A stretch of 64,000 nucleotides of DNA from Treponema socranskii subsp. paredis ATCC 35535. Its GTDB lineage: Bacteria; Spirochaetota; Spirochaetia; Treponematales; Treponemataceae. Below the pieces are notes generated by a model. That model worked only from the letters and a program-made list of their open reading frames with translations. It did no database searches and was not told the origin of the DNA. Location: contig KE332515.1 in the NCBI GenBank assembly GCA_000413015.1, positions 939,232 to 1,003,231 of the forward strand. Reading direction: 5' to 3'. A program made the translations under genes and the position numbers. Shown here piece by piece: positions 40,700-48,950 of this stretch. Each line of letters starts with the position of its first letter. Within the stretch, counting starts at the first letter, position 1.

Positions 40700-43156
40700 T
40701 CAGCTGTCAAATAGGAAACGCTCCGTTTCCGATACGATCGTATCCAGAGATTCGTAGAGGCGTTTCGATTCGGGTATACTGCCTAAAAATATCGTACCGT
40801 AGCGCTTTTCGTAGATGCGTTTGTCGAGGAGCGTGACGCAGCCGCGGTCGTCGCTCCGCCTTATGAGGCGTCCGAATCCCTGACGGAATTTGATCACCGC
40901 TTCGGGAACGCTGAGTTCCATAAACGCGCTTCCGCCGCGCTTTACGACGGCTTCGGATCGGGCGGTAAAAACGGGATCGTTCGGTACGGAAAAAGGCAGC
41001 TTTACGATGATCACGTGCGAAAGGGAGGCGCCCGGCACGTCGACGCCCTGCCAAAAAGAATCGGTTGCAAAGAGCACGCTTCCGATATCTTCACGGAACG
41101 AAGCGAGGAGGCGGGAAGCATCGTCGTCGCCCTGCTTTAAAAGCCGGAACTTCGAAAGAAAGGGAGCCGCATCCGTAAAAGTGTTTTTGAGCATATCGTA
41201 GGATGTAAAGAGAACGAGCGTCCTGCCCCGTGAAGCCGAAACGAGACGGCTCACCGCCGACACGACAAAGCTCTGGAAATCGACGGCGTTTTCGGGAAGC
41301 GGCGCATCGGACGGAACTGAAAAAAGCAGATTCGTTTTATACGGAAACGGAGACGGAAAATCTCCGGTGCGGATACGGTCTTCGTCGGCAAAGGAAACGC
41401 CCGTCCGACGCATCCACCACGAAAAATTTTTATGTATCGAAAGCGTGGCCGACGTACACACGACCGACTGCATCGGTTCGAATACGCCCGTGTTCATAAG
41501 AGGCGCGATATCGAGCGGCGTTTTCGTAAACAGCGTATACTGCCGATCTTCGTCTTTTGCCGAAAGCGCATCGCTCGGAAGATATTTTTTTTGCAAGTAA
41601 AACACCGAATCGCGTTTTTCATCCCAAGCCGTAAAGTCGTTGAACAAAAGCAAAGCCGCTTCGAGTCTGCGGACAACGAGCTTCGCTTCCCAATACGCGC
41701 CCGCCGCTTTGTCCTCGTCCGTGATGCCTTCAATCAATTCTTTTACAAGGGCGATAAGCGATGAAAGAGAAGACGCAAGAGAAGCGGCAAGAGAAAGAAG
41801 CGGTCCGAAGTCGCGAGAAGTCGCATCGGAAAGGCGTATCGTGTAGGCGTCCTGCAATATATCTCCCGCCGCAGTTTCCAAATCCGCGATCGCCGACTTA
41901 ACGCGGCTCACGATTCCGCTCGCATCCGCCGCACACTCTTCGTTCGACGACAAAATCGCAAGCGTGCAGATATATCCCGCTTCGGAATTTTTATGTCTGC
42001 GGTACAAAAGATTTATTTGACGCAAAAGCGCAAATCGGTTCGCCGTACCGCTGAAAAAACTCGTCGCCGCGTTTTCGATGCCGTGTGCTTCATCGAATAT
42101 GATGTGACGATACGGAGGCAAAACCGCCTGATCTTCCCAGCCCGCCCCGCTCATGCGCGACTCTATGTCGGCAAAAAGCAAGTGGTGATTTACGACTATG
42201 AGATCGGCGGCGGAAGCCTCTTTTCTCACTTTCATAACAAAGCATTGTGCGTAAAAGGGACAGCGCGGCCCCATGCACGCATCGCTTTCGCTTTTTATGC
42301 GCGACCATATCTTTTCCCCGGACATAAAAGGCAAATCGCTTTTGCTTCCCGTCGCGCTCTTTTCGGCCCACCGGGCGATCGCATCGAAGGTTTCCGTATC
42401 GTCTCCGAAAAGCTCTCTTTCGCTTCCCGCATCCGAAAGACGGCGGAGGCATACGTAATTTTGTCTGCCTTTAACGAGGACGGCTTTGCATTTTTTTCCG
42501 ATTATTTTCTCCGCCGCGGGAATATCTTTTTCGCACAGCTGCTGCTGCAAATTGATCGTGCCCGTGGAAACGACGACGCGCTCGCCGTTCGAAACCGCCC
42601 ACAGCATCGCGGGAATGAGATAAGCATAGGATTTTCCGACGCCGGTTCCCGCTTCGAATACGCCGAGCGAATTTTCATTGAAGGAGCGGGCGATGTTCCG
42701 CAGCAGGGCGATTTGCACGGGGCGCTCTTCGTAGCCTTCGGATTGCACCGAAAGCGGACCGCCGTTTTCGAGATACAGAGAAGCCGCATCGATATCGAGT
42801 TTTTTAATCGATTTCGGTTTGACCGCTTCCATGACGACGTAGACTTTGGAAGCGCTGTTGTCGATGATGTAAAAACCCTGCGCGCGCTCGGAGGCTGCGG
42901 AAGCGGCCGCCATATCCGCGTCGGAAGGCTCGAGGTATCCGCTCGGGTGATTGTGGATGAGGACCGCGCATTCGCGCACGTCGTTTTGATTTATGGGAAC
43001 TTCGCTCTCGTTACCGCGGGCGCCGACCTTTACAGAAACGACGATCCCCGACGAATCGATATCGCCGGTAAAAAACACTTCGTTGCCGCCCGCTTCCCGG
43101 ACGGCGCGTTTGAGTTCATCGATAACCGAATCTGAAAAATATTTTCGACTGTCCAT
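40700..43156 (-). CDS. JAB-domain and DinG/XPD-type helicase fusion protein
   Basis: The 818-residue protein joins two modules. Residues about 1-110 form a RadC/JAB-like metalloprotease fold with the zinc motif HNHPSGYLEPSDAD (His68, His70, Asp81). Residues about 145-818 are a DinG-type 5'-3' DNA helicase: Walker A EAGTGVGKSY (about 168-177), iron-sulfur cysteines in NYVCLRR and CMGPRCPFYAQCF, DEAH box IIFDEAHGIENA, CTSATLSI, and motif VI FRQGFGRLIRR. DinG unwinds R-loops and G-quadruplexes and acts in repair. The fused JAB domain is unusual. It lies 6 nt downstream of the HAD gene. A separate radC is encoded at 48268. Confidence 0.9.
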   Translation of the reverse strand: MDSRKYFSDSVIDELKRAVREAGGNEVFFTGDIDSSGIVVSVKVGARGNESEVPINQNDVRECAVLIHNHPSGYLEPSDADMAAASAASERAQGFYIIDNSASKVYVVMEAVKPKSIKKLDIDAASLYLENGGPLSVQSEGYEERPVQIALLRNIARSFNENSLGVFEAGTGVGKSYAYLIPAMLWAVSNGERVVVSTGTINLQQQLCEKDIPAAEKIIGKKCKAVLVKGRQNYVCLRRLSDAGSERELFGDDTETFDAIARWAEKSATGSKSDLPFMSGEKIWSRIKSESDACMGPRCPFYAQCFVMKVRKEASAADLIVVNHHLLFADIESRMSGAGWEDQAVLPPYRHIIFDEAHGIENAATSFFSGTANRFALLRQINLLYRRHKNSEAGYICTLAILSSNEECAADASGIVSRVKSAIADLETAAGDILQDAYTIRLSDATSRDFGPLLSLAASLASSLSSLIALVKELIEGITDEDKAAGAYWEAKLVVRRLEAALLLFNDFTAWDEKRDSVFYLQKKYLPSDALSAKDEDRQYTLFTKTPLDIAPLMNTGVFEPMQSVVCTSATLSIHKNFSWWMRRTGVSFADEDRIRTGDFPSPFPYKTNLLFSVPSDAPLPENAVDFQSFVVSAVSRLVSASRGRTLVLFTSYDMLKNTFTDAAPFLSKFRLLKQGDDDASRLLASFREDIGSVLFATDSFWQGVDVPGASLSHVIIVKLPFSVPNDPVFTARSEAVVKRGGSAFMELSVPEAVIKFRQGFGRLIRRSDDRGCVTLLDKRIYEKRYGTIFLGSIPESKRLYESLDTIVSETERFLFDS

Positions 43157-43162
43157 CGAAGG

Positions 43163-43747
43163 CTACAAAACGATGCTTCGAAGTTTATCGAGAGCCGCCC
43201 ACGAAAACTCGTCGCGGAACAAAAAGCCGCGCATACCCGCTTTTTCGGCGCCTTCGATATTCGCTTTCGTATCGTCGATAAAAAGCGCACGAGAAGCTTC
43301 GACGCCCTCGGCGCGCAAAATATAATCGAAAAAACGCACGTCGGGTTTTGCAAGCCCCATGCGCTGGGAAAGATAGCAGCGGTCGAAATGCGACTCAAGC
43401 GAAGCGCACGCGTTCATCTTTTGCCAATGTCCCTCGCAGGTATTCGAACCGCACACGACTCTCTTTCCGCGCGAGCGAAGCTCGTCGACGAGGGAAAGAG
43501 AGGCTGCATTCGGATAAGGAGTAAAAAAATCGACGAGAGGGTCGGCATCCGAATCAACGCCGAATTTTTCGGATGCGGTTTTCCACCACTCCTTTGTCGT
43601 CACGGCACCTTCCATGAGCGGAATATCCGAGCGCATATATTCGGCATAGACTTCGTCTTCGTTGAGGTGATAATGTAAAGCGATTTTTCCGATTGTTTGA
43701 AAATTGAAAATACAAACGCCGCCGAGATCGAAAACGATTATATCCAT
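43163..43747 (-). CDS. HAD-superfamily hydrolase (YihX-like)
   Basis: The 194-residue protein starts IIVFDLGGVCIFNF (HAD motif I with nucleophile Asp; the second Asp is Gly as in YihX), has a small helical cap, motif II CGSNT, motif III Lys in GLAKPDVRFFDYIL and motif IV FIDDTKANIEGA. Such proteins dephosphorylate sugar phosphates. The start lies only 4 nt past the 3' end of tRNA-Glu, so it may be processed from the same transcript. JAB-DinG follows 6 nt downstream. Confidence 0.85.
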   Translation of the reverse strand: MDIIVFDLGGVCIFNFQTIGKIALHYHLNEDEVYAEYMRSDIPLMEGAVTTKEWWKTASEKFGVDSDADPLVDFFTPYPNAASLSLVDELRSRGKRVVCGSNTCEGHWQKMNACASLESHFDRCYLSQRMGLAKPDVRFFDYILRAEGVEASRALFIDDTKANIEGAEKAGMRGFLFRDEFSWAALDKLRSIVL

Positions 43748-43751
43748 GAAT

Positions 43752-43823
43752 CATCTCCTAGCAGAATTGAACTGCTGTTGTCGGGATGAAAACCCGATGT
43801 CCTAACCACTAGACGAAGGAGAC
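43752..43823 (-). tRNA. tRNA-Glu (anticodon TTC)
   Basis: The minus strand folds as a cloverleaf: acceptor GTCTCCT / AGGAGAT, D arm with GTCTAGTGGTTAGGAC, anticodon stem TCGGG / CCCGA around the loop TTTTCAT (anticodon TTC), and T arm AGCAG-TTCAATT-CTGCT. The sequence is typical of bacterial tRNA-Glu. CCA is not encoded. Confidence 0.97.
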
Positions 43824-43906
43824 ATACAGCACAGGGCTGTGGGGGAACTATAGCATGACGGCGCGCACCGTGTCAATAGTCTCGCTGCATTCTCACCGCG
43901 TTTCCG

Positions 43907-44542
43907 CTAATCGTTTTGCGCCGATTCGTTTTTCTTTTTCCGCTCTATGTAGCCGCTTTCTTCGAGGTAGCGGCGGCGGGATATAACGAGTCCGATGAGT
44001 TCCTGATACATATTATAGTCGACTTCGAGCGCAATCGGCAAAACGAAAAATTCGGTTTCATCGCAGTACCGCTCGATAAACGCGGGATCGGTGACGAAGC
44101 CGAGACTTATCATATTGCTGATCCTGTCGGCGCATTTTAATATTTTCGCTTTTTGACTTCCGCTTTGGATGATGGTACGCAGATAATCGCTTTTCGTCTG
44201 CCCTTCTTTTCGCGTCACTTCGAGAACGAGCTTGTACACTTTTTGTCCGTCTTCGTCGATATCGATTATTAAATTCGGATCGAAGCCGGGCACATCTTCG
44301 ATGACATCATGAATGCACGACGCTTTCAAAAGCACAGAATCGATATAGCCGTAGTCGATGAGTATGCTCATCGTGTCGAGCTGATGGCGGAACATATTGC
44401 CGCCGGCGTGGCGGGCTTTGCCGATGAGTACCGTCGCAAGCTGCATGTACGGCGCGAGGTAAATGTTTTTCAGCTGGAGCATGGATTTGTTGTCCATCCT
44501 GCCCGAACGGTCGACATGCATTTTGTACTTCAATCGTTTCAT
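43907..44542 (-). CDS. HD-domain phosphohydrolase, possible (p)ppGpp hydrolase
   Basis: The 211-residue protein matches the hydrolase half of RelA/SpoT: HQLDTMSILIDYGY (His), LLKASCIHDVIEDVPG (HD plus Glu-Asp), VTRKEGQTKSDYLRTI and ILKCADRISNM (equivalent to KLADRLHNM). There is no synthetase, TGS or ACT domain, so it would be a stand-alone small alarmone hydrolase that degrades (p)ppGpp or a related nucleotide. The gene starts 12 nt downstream of the valS stop codon on the same strand. Linkage to an aminoacyl-tRNA synthetase fits a stringent-response role, which is inferred. Confidence 0.82.
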   Translation of the reverse strand: MKRLKYKMHVDRSGRMDNKSMLQLKNIYLAPYMQLATVLIGKARHAGGNMFRHQLDTMSILIDYGYIDSVLLKASCIHDVIEDVPGFDPNLIIDIDEDGQKVYKLVLEVTRKEGQTKSDYLRTIIQSGSQKAKILKCADRISNMISLGFVTDPAFIERYCDETEFFVLPIALEVDYNMYQELIGLVISRRRYLEESGYIERKKKNESAQND

Positions 44543-44554
44543 CGGCCCCGCCTC

Positions 44555-47320
44555 TTACAAGCTTTGCATATACGACGCAAGTTTTTCTATGCGGCGCCTG
44601 TTTTCTTCGAGCTTGGCCTTTTCCGCTTCGACGAGCTCTTTCGCAGCGTGCTCGGCGAATTTGCCCGAAAGCTTCGCTTCCGAACGGGCGGCGATCGCTT
44701 CGGCTTCGGCTTTTTCTTTTTGGAAGCGAGAAGCGAGCTGCTTTTTGTCGATGCTTTCGTCTATGAGCAAAAAGGCTTCGGCACCCGGCACGACGGTACC
44801 GATCGAAGAGGCGGGCTTTTCGCCGACAAAATCGATGTGCGCGATTCCCGCAAGCAGCATGATGATGTCGGATTTTTCAGCACAGACTTCCGCAGCGCTG
44901 CCCTTTTCGATCATGAGCGCAAGGCGTATCTTCGAAGCGGGGTCGATGCCGCACTCGGCGCGGAGCGCGCGAACGCCTTTTATGAGTTCGCGAAGTACGT
45001 TGAAACGCCGCGTCACGCTTTCATCGACGCGGGCATCGCTTGCTTCGGGAAAGGGAGATGCGATGAGCATACCGCTATAGTCGCTCGTCGAAAGAATTTT
45101 ATTCGCGCCTGCGAGTTTTCTATTTTTAACGATTTCGGCAAGCGGAAGTTTTGCGTAGATTTCTTCGGTCACAAACGGAAGAAAGGGATGGAGGAGGCGG
45201 ATGTTTTCTTCGAGCACGTTGAGCAAAACCGAAACAGCTCTGTCTTTTTCCGCATCGCTTCCGTTTTTAAATGAAAGCTTTGTCGCTTCCACGTACCAGT
45301 CGCAGTATTCGTTCCAAAAATATTCGTAGAGCGAAGAAGCCGCATCGTTGTAGCGGTAACTTTCAAGCGCTTCGCGTTCGGCCCTCACGCACCTGTCGAG
45401 TTCCGTGTAAATCCACCTGTCGAGTTCGGTTAAATCTTCGTCGCGCACCGGAACGAGATTCCGCCCTTCGAGATTTCCGAGTATATAACGGCTCGCGTTC
45501 CACACTTTGTTCGCAAAACGGCTTCCGAGCTTAAACGATTCTCTGTCGATTAAAACGTCCTGCCCCTGCGCGCACATAAAGCCGAGCGTAAATTTGAACG
45601 CGTCGCTTCCGTACATATCGACAATCTCAAGCGGGTCGATTCCGTTGCCGAGCGACTTGCTCATCTTTCTGCCCTGCCTGTCGCGCACGAGCCCGTGAAT
45701 GTAGATATCGTGAAACGGCGCTTTGCCCGTAAATTCGATGCCCGCCATAATCATGCGGCTCACCCAAAAGAAGATGATGTCGTAGGCGGTAACGAGCGCG
45801 CTCGTCGGGTAAAACTTTGCAAAATCGGCGGTCTCCTCCGGCCAGCCGAGCGTGCTGAACGGCCACAGCCATGAAGAAAACCACGTGTCGAGTACGTCGG
45901 GATCCTGTTCGAGTTCGGTCGACGAACACTTCGGACAGGCGTGCACGTCTTCGCGCGAAACGATCGTCTCCTCGCATTTTTTGCAGTACCACACCGGAAT
46001 GCGGTGACCCCACCACAGCTGGCGGCTGATGCACCAGTCGCGGATATTTTCGAGCCATACTTTATACGTGTTTTCCCATTTGCGCGGGAAAAATTCGATA
46101 TCGCCGTTTTTCCACGCACGAAGCGCTTTTTGTGCAAGCGGCTGCATTTTGACAAACCACTGATCGCTCAAATACGGTTCGACGACGGTATTGCAGCGAT
46201 AGCAATGACCGACCGCGTGCGTGATCTTTTCTTCGCCCTTGAATAAATTTTGCGCTTTCAAATCTTCGATGATCAGAGCCCGCGCTTTTGCACAGGAAAG
46301 CCCGCGGTATCGTTCGGGGCAATTTTCATTCAGCGTGCCGTCGGGATTCAATATATTGATAATGTCGAGATCGTTTCGCTTTCCGACCAGCCAGTCGTTC
46401 GGATCGTGCGCCGGCGTGATCTTTACCATACCGGTGCCGAAATCTTTATCGACATACGCGTCGGCGATGAGCGGGATGACGCGGTCGGTACACGGCAGTT
46501 TTAATTTTTTTCCGACAATACCTTTATAGCGCTCGTCGGAAGGATTTACGGCGACGGCCGTATCGCCGAGCAGCGTTTCCGGGCGCGTCGTCGCTATTTC
46601 GATTTTCGTCGAACCGTCGGGCGCAGGTCCGTCGGCATATTCGTAATAGATGTGATACATCGCACCGGCCGTATCCGTGTGTTCGACTTCGTCGTCCGCA
46701 AGCGCGGTACCGCAGCGGGGACACCAGTTGACAAGATAATTTCCGCGATAGATGAGGCCGCGTTCATAAAGCGTTACGAACACGTCGCGCACCGCGCGCG
46801 AAAGCCCTTCGTCCATCGTAAAGCGCTCGCGATCCCAATCGGTACTGTTGCCAAGCTTCCGCTGCTGTTTGACGATCGTCGCATGGTGATCTTCTTTTAC
46901 CGCCCACGTGCGCTCGAGAAATTTTTCGCGGCCTATGTCGCCGCGCGATTTGCCTTCTTTTTTCAGCGCGCGTTCGACGACGTTTTGCGTCGCGATACCC
47001 GCGTGATCGGTGCCCGTCACCCACAGCGTGTTGTCACCTTTCATGCGGTGATAGCGCACGACGATGTCCTGCAGCGTATTGTTGAGACCGTGTCCGACGT
47101 GCAAAACACCGGTCACGTTCGGAGGAGGAATGACGACTGAAAACGTCGCAGCTTTAATCTCTTCGGGAGATTTACCCTCCATACGTTTTTCGTATTCTGC
47201 GTGAACGGGAGAAGCGGGATCGGACGCCGGTTTAAACCAATTGCCGTTTTCCCACGCTTTGTATATGCGGTCTTCAAAATCTTTCGGGTTATACGCTTTT
47301 TCAAGCTCTATCGCTTTCAT
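44555..47320 (-). CDS. valS: Valyl-tRNA synthetase
   Basis: The 921-residue length fits ValRS. It shows the class I HIGH-type motif PPPNVTGVLHVGHGLNN (near residue 70), the editing domain with TRPETLLGDTAVAVNP, the zinc-knuckle-like cysteines in WYCKKCEETI and VHACPKCSS (two CxxC pairs), KMSKSLGNGIDP, and a C-terminal coiled coil (KQLASRFQKEKAEAEAIAARSE in outline). It charges tRNA-Val in the cytoplasm. TTGTGT-N17-TATAAT lies directly before the ATG. Confidence 0.98.
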   Translation of the reverse strand: MKAIELEKAYNPKDFEDRIYKAWENGNWFKPASDPASPVHAEYEKRMEGKSPEEIKAATFSVVIPPPNVTGVLHVGHGLNNTLQDIVVRYHRMKGDNTLWVTGTDHAGIATQNVVERALKKEGKSRGDIGREKFLERTWAVKEDHHATIVKQQRKLGNSTDWDRERFTMDEGLSRAVRDVFVTLYERGLIYRGNYLVNWCPRCGTALADDEVEHTDTAGAMYHIYYEYADGPAPDGSTKIEIATTRPETLLGDTAVAVNPSDERYKGIVGKKLKLPCTDRVIPLIADAYVDKDFGTGMVKITPAHDPNDWLVGKRNDLDIINILNPDGTLNENCPERYRGLSCAKARALIIEDLKAQNLFKGEEKITHAVGHCYRCNTVVEPYLSDQWFVKMQPLAQKALRAWKNGDIEFFPRKWENTYKVWLENIRDWCISRQLWWGHRIPVWYCKKCEETIVSREDVHACPKCSSTELEQDPDVLDTWFSSWLWPFSTLGWPEETADFAKFYPTSALVTAYDIIFFWVSRMIMAGIEFTGKAPFHDIYIHGLVRDRQGRKMSKSLGNGIDPLEIVDMYGSDAFKFTLGFMCAQGQDVLIDRESFKLGSRFANKVWNASRYILGNLEGRNLVPVRDEDLTELDRWIYTELDRCVRAEREALESYRYNDAASSLYEYFWNEYCDWYVEATKLSFKNGSDAEKDRAVSVLLNVLEENIRLLHPFLPFVTEEIYAKLPLAEIVKNRKLAGANKILSTSDYSGMLIASPFPEASDARVDESVTRRFNVLRELIKGVRALRAECGIDPASKIRLALMIEKGSAAEVCAEKSDIIMLLAGIAHIDFVGEKPASSIGTVVPGAEAFLLIDESIDKKQLASRFQKEKAEAEAIAARSEAKLSGKFAEHAAKELVEAEKAKLEENRRRIEKLASYMQSL

Positions 47321-47328
47321 AAAAAAAC

Positions 47329-47357
47329 ATTATAACAAAATGATCCGACAAACACAA
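47329..47357 (-). promoter_or_regulatory. Promoter of valS (leaderless)
   Basis: The minus strand shows TTGTGT, 17 nt and consensus TATAAT. The -10 ends 8 nt before the valS ATG; the intervening bases are nearly all T, so no ribosome site exists. Confidence 0.6.
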
Positions 47358-47423
47358 TGCGCGTATTGCAAAGCACGCAGCGTTTTTCATAAAGCGAATA
47401 ATCGCACGCTTACAAAAGGAGCC

Positions 47424-48071
47424 CTACTTCCGCTCCATACGGGAAAGAAGCGCGTCGAGCTTTTCGCCGTATTTTTTATCGGACGCCCACGTCCCTGCGA
47501 GATCGAAAACCGTCGGCGCTTTGCCGCGCGGCGAAACGAATTTGGCACGCTTATCGACGACGGGATTGACGAGTTCGTCGGTATCTCCGTACGCATTCAA
47601 ATGCTGGATGTGCGCCCGCACACCGAGCAGTACCGTCGGAAAACGGTCGGGAACCGTTCCGCTTCCGGTCGCACCCAGTCCGCAATAATTATGCATGTCT
47701 TCGGTAACAAGACCTCCGAATTTCAAAAAACCCGTTTCAAGGCACATCTGTGCAAATGCGACGTCGGAATTGATCCCTTCGTCGTGCGCTTCCGAAATAT
47801 AACACTGCGCAATATAGAGGGCATCCGCTTTGCGTATCGCAGGATTGTGAGAACGCAAAAACGATGCAAGCTCTCGATCGGAAAAAACGCCCTCGCCCGT
47901 AAGGCTTCGCGATGCGGTCCGTCTTTCAAACGGAAGCGTCGCACACGAAACGAAAAGCGCGGCGGAAATACACGATGCTGCGGTAAAACGAAACACAACC
48001 GGGCGCAGCACCGCCGCTACTTTTTTCGCCGCGGTTTTTATTCCCGCCGGTATTTTTACAAATGTCGTCAT
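47424..48071 (-). CDS. Glucosaminidase-type lipoprotein (GH73/FlgJ-like)
   Basis: From the ATG at 48071 the product has 215 residues, a basic start, a hydrophobic segment and a lipobox ending LFVSC, so it should be a lipoprotein. The catalytic domain shows DALYIAQCYISEAHDEGINSDVAFAQMCLETGFLKFGG (in outline; catalytic Glu in CLETGF), NYCGLGATG and GVRAHIQHLNAYGD. This is the mannosyl-glycoprotein endo-beta-N-acetylglucosaminidase family, which cuts peptidoglycan glycan strands. It may remodel the wall for division or flagellum passage. The start is uncertain: an in-frame region extends to 48218 but would place the lipobox too far in. Confidence 0.8.
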   Translation of the reverse strand: MTTFVKIPAGIKTAAKKVAAVLRPVVFRFTAASCISAALFVSCATLPFERRTASRSLTGEGVFSDRELASFLRSHNPAIRKADALYIAQCYISEAHDEGINSDVAFAQMCLETGFLKFGGLVTEDMHNYCGLGATGSGTVPDRFPTVLLGVRAHIQHLNAYGDTDELVNPVVDKRAKFVSPRGKAPTVFDLAGTWASDKKYGEKLDALLSRMERK

Positions 48072-48267
48072 ATCGATATTTTCGGCGCCGCGTCCCTTTT
48101 TCGTAAGCCTTGCCGTATAAACGTCTGCGGACGGTCCGATGTGCAAATACCGCGCAAACGAGGGCGGTAAAACTCCGATGTACGGATACCGCGCAAGTAC
48201 ATACAAATAAGCGCACAATTTTATCGTAAAAACTCCGAAATCGAAATTCTTTTTCGATTATTATGTG

Positions 48268-48936
48268 ATGAAGTATCACCGAAATGCAAAACCCGACGTA
48301 CGCGAACAGGTTTTAAAACACGGATTTTCATATCCGAGCGATGAAGAGCTTGTCATGCTCATACTCGGAAGCGGCACGAAAAAATCGCCCGTGCGACGCC
48401 TTGCGCGAAGCGTTGTCGAAGCGCTGTACGAATCGGACGATAAAAACATCGTGCCGAATCTTTTGTCGATCAAAGGTATGGGAACGGGAAAAAGCCTCGC
48501 CGTAGCTGCCGCGCTCGAACTCGGACGCAGGCGTAACGGGCATCTGCATTCGGTCATCACGCAGCCGAAAGACGTCGTCCCTTTTGTAAAAAATTATTCG
48601 GTGCTGCCGAAAGAGCATTTTTTGTGCATAACGCTCAACGGCGGACACGAAATCATAAAAATACGCGTCGTAAGCGTGGGTACGATTAACCGAACGATCG
48701 TCCATCCGCGCGAAATTTTTTCCGAAGCGCTCGTCGAAAACGCCGCGGCGATGATCGTGTGCCACAATCACCCGTCGGGCTCCTGTACGCCGAGCAGAGA
48801 AGATATCGAAACGACAAAGACGCTCATTGACGCGTCGAAGATCATCGGCATTACCCTGCTCGATCACATCATCCTCGACCGCGATTCGTATTTCAGCTTT
48901 CTCGAACACGATCTGTTGTTCACTCCTTCGGAATAA
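48268..48936 (+). CDS. radC: RadC/JAB-domain protein
   Basis: The 222-residue protein has the RadC layout: an N-terminal helix-hairpin-helix part (LLSIKGMGTGKSLAVAAALELGRR in outline) and a JAB metalloprotease-like domain with CHNHPSGSCTPSREDIETT and LLDHIILDRDSYFSF. RadC is linked to DNA repair and natural transformation in some bacteria, but its biochemical role is not settled. The start is ATG 48268 or GTG 48265; no ribosome site is seen. It diverges from the glucosaminidase gene. Confidence 0.93.
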   Translation: MKYHRNAKPDVREQVLKHGFSYPSDEELVMLILGSGTKKSPVRRLARSVVEALYESDDKNIVPNLLSIKGMGTGKSLAVAAALELGRRRNGHLHSVITQPKDVVPFVKNYSVLPKEHFLCITLNGGHEIIKIRVVSVGTINRTIVHPREIFSEALVENAAAMIVCHNHPSGSCTPSREDIETTKTLIDASKIIGITLLDHIILDRDSYFSFLEHDLLFTPSE

Positions 48937-48944
48937 GTTATAAT
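48916..48944 (+). promoter_or_regulatory. Promoter of the PEGA-domain protein gene (leaderless)
   Basis: TTGTTC, 17 nt and consensus TATAAT, lying partly in the end of radC. The -10 ends 6 nt before the ATG at 48951 and no ribosome site is present. Confidence 0.55.
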
Positions 48945-48950
48945 TATAGA

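Noticed and set aside
43163-43747. HAD protein as catalytically dead because motif I lacks the second Asp
   Set aside because: The FDLGGV form is usual in the YihX branch, and motifs II-IV are intact.
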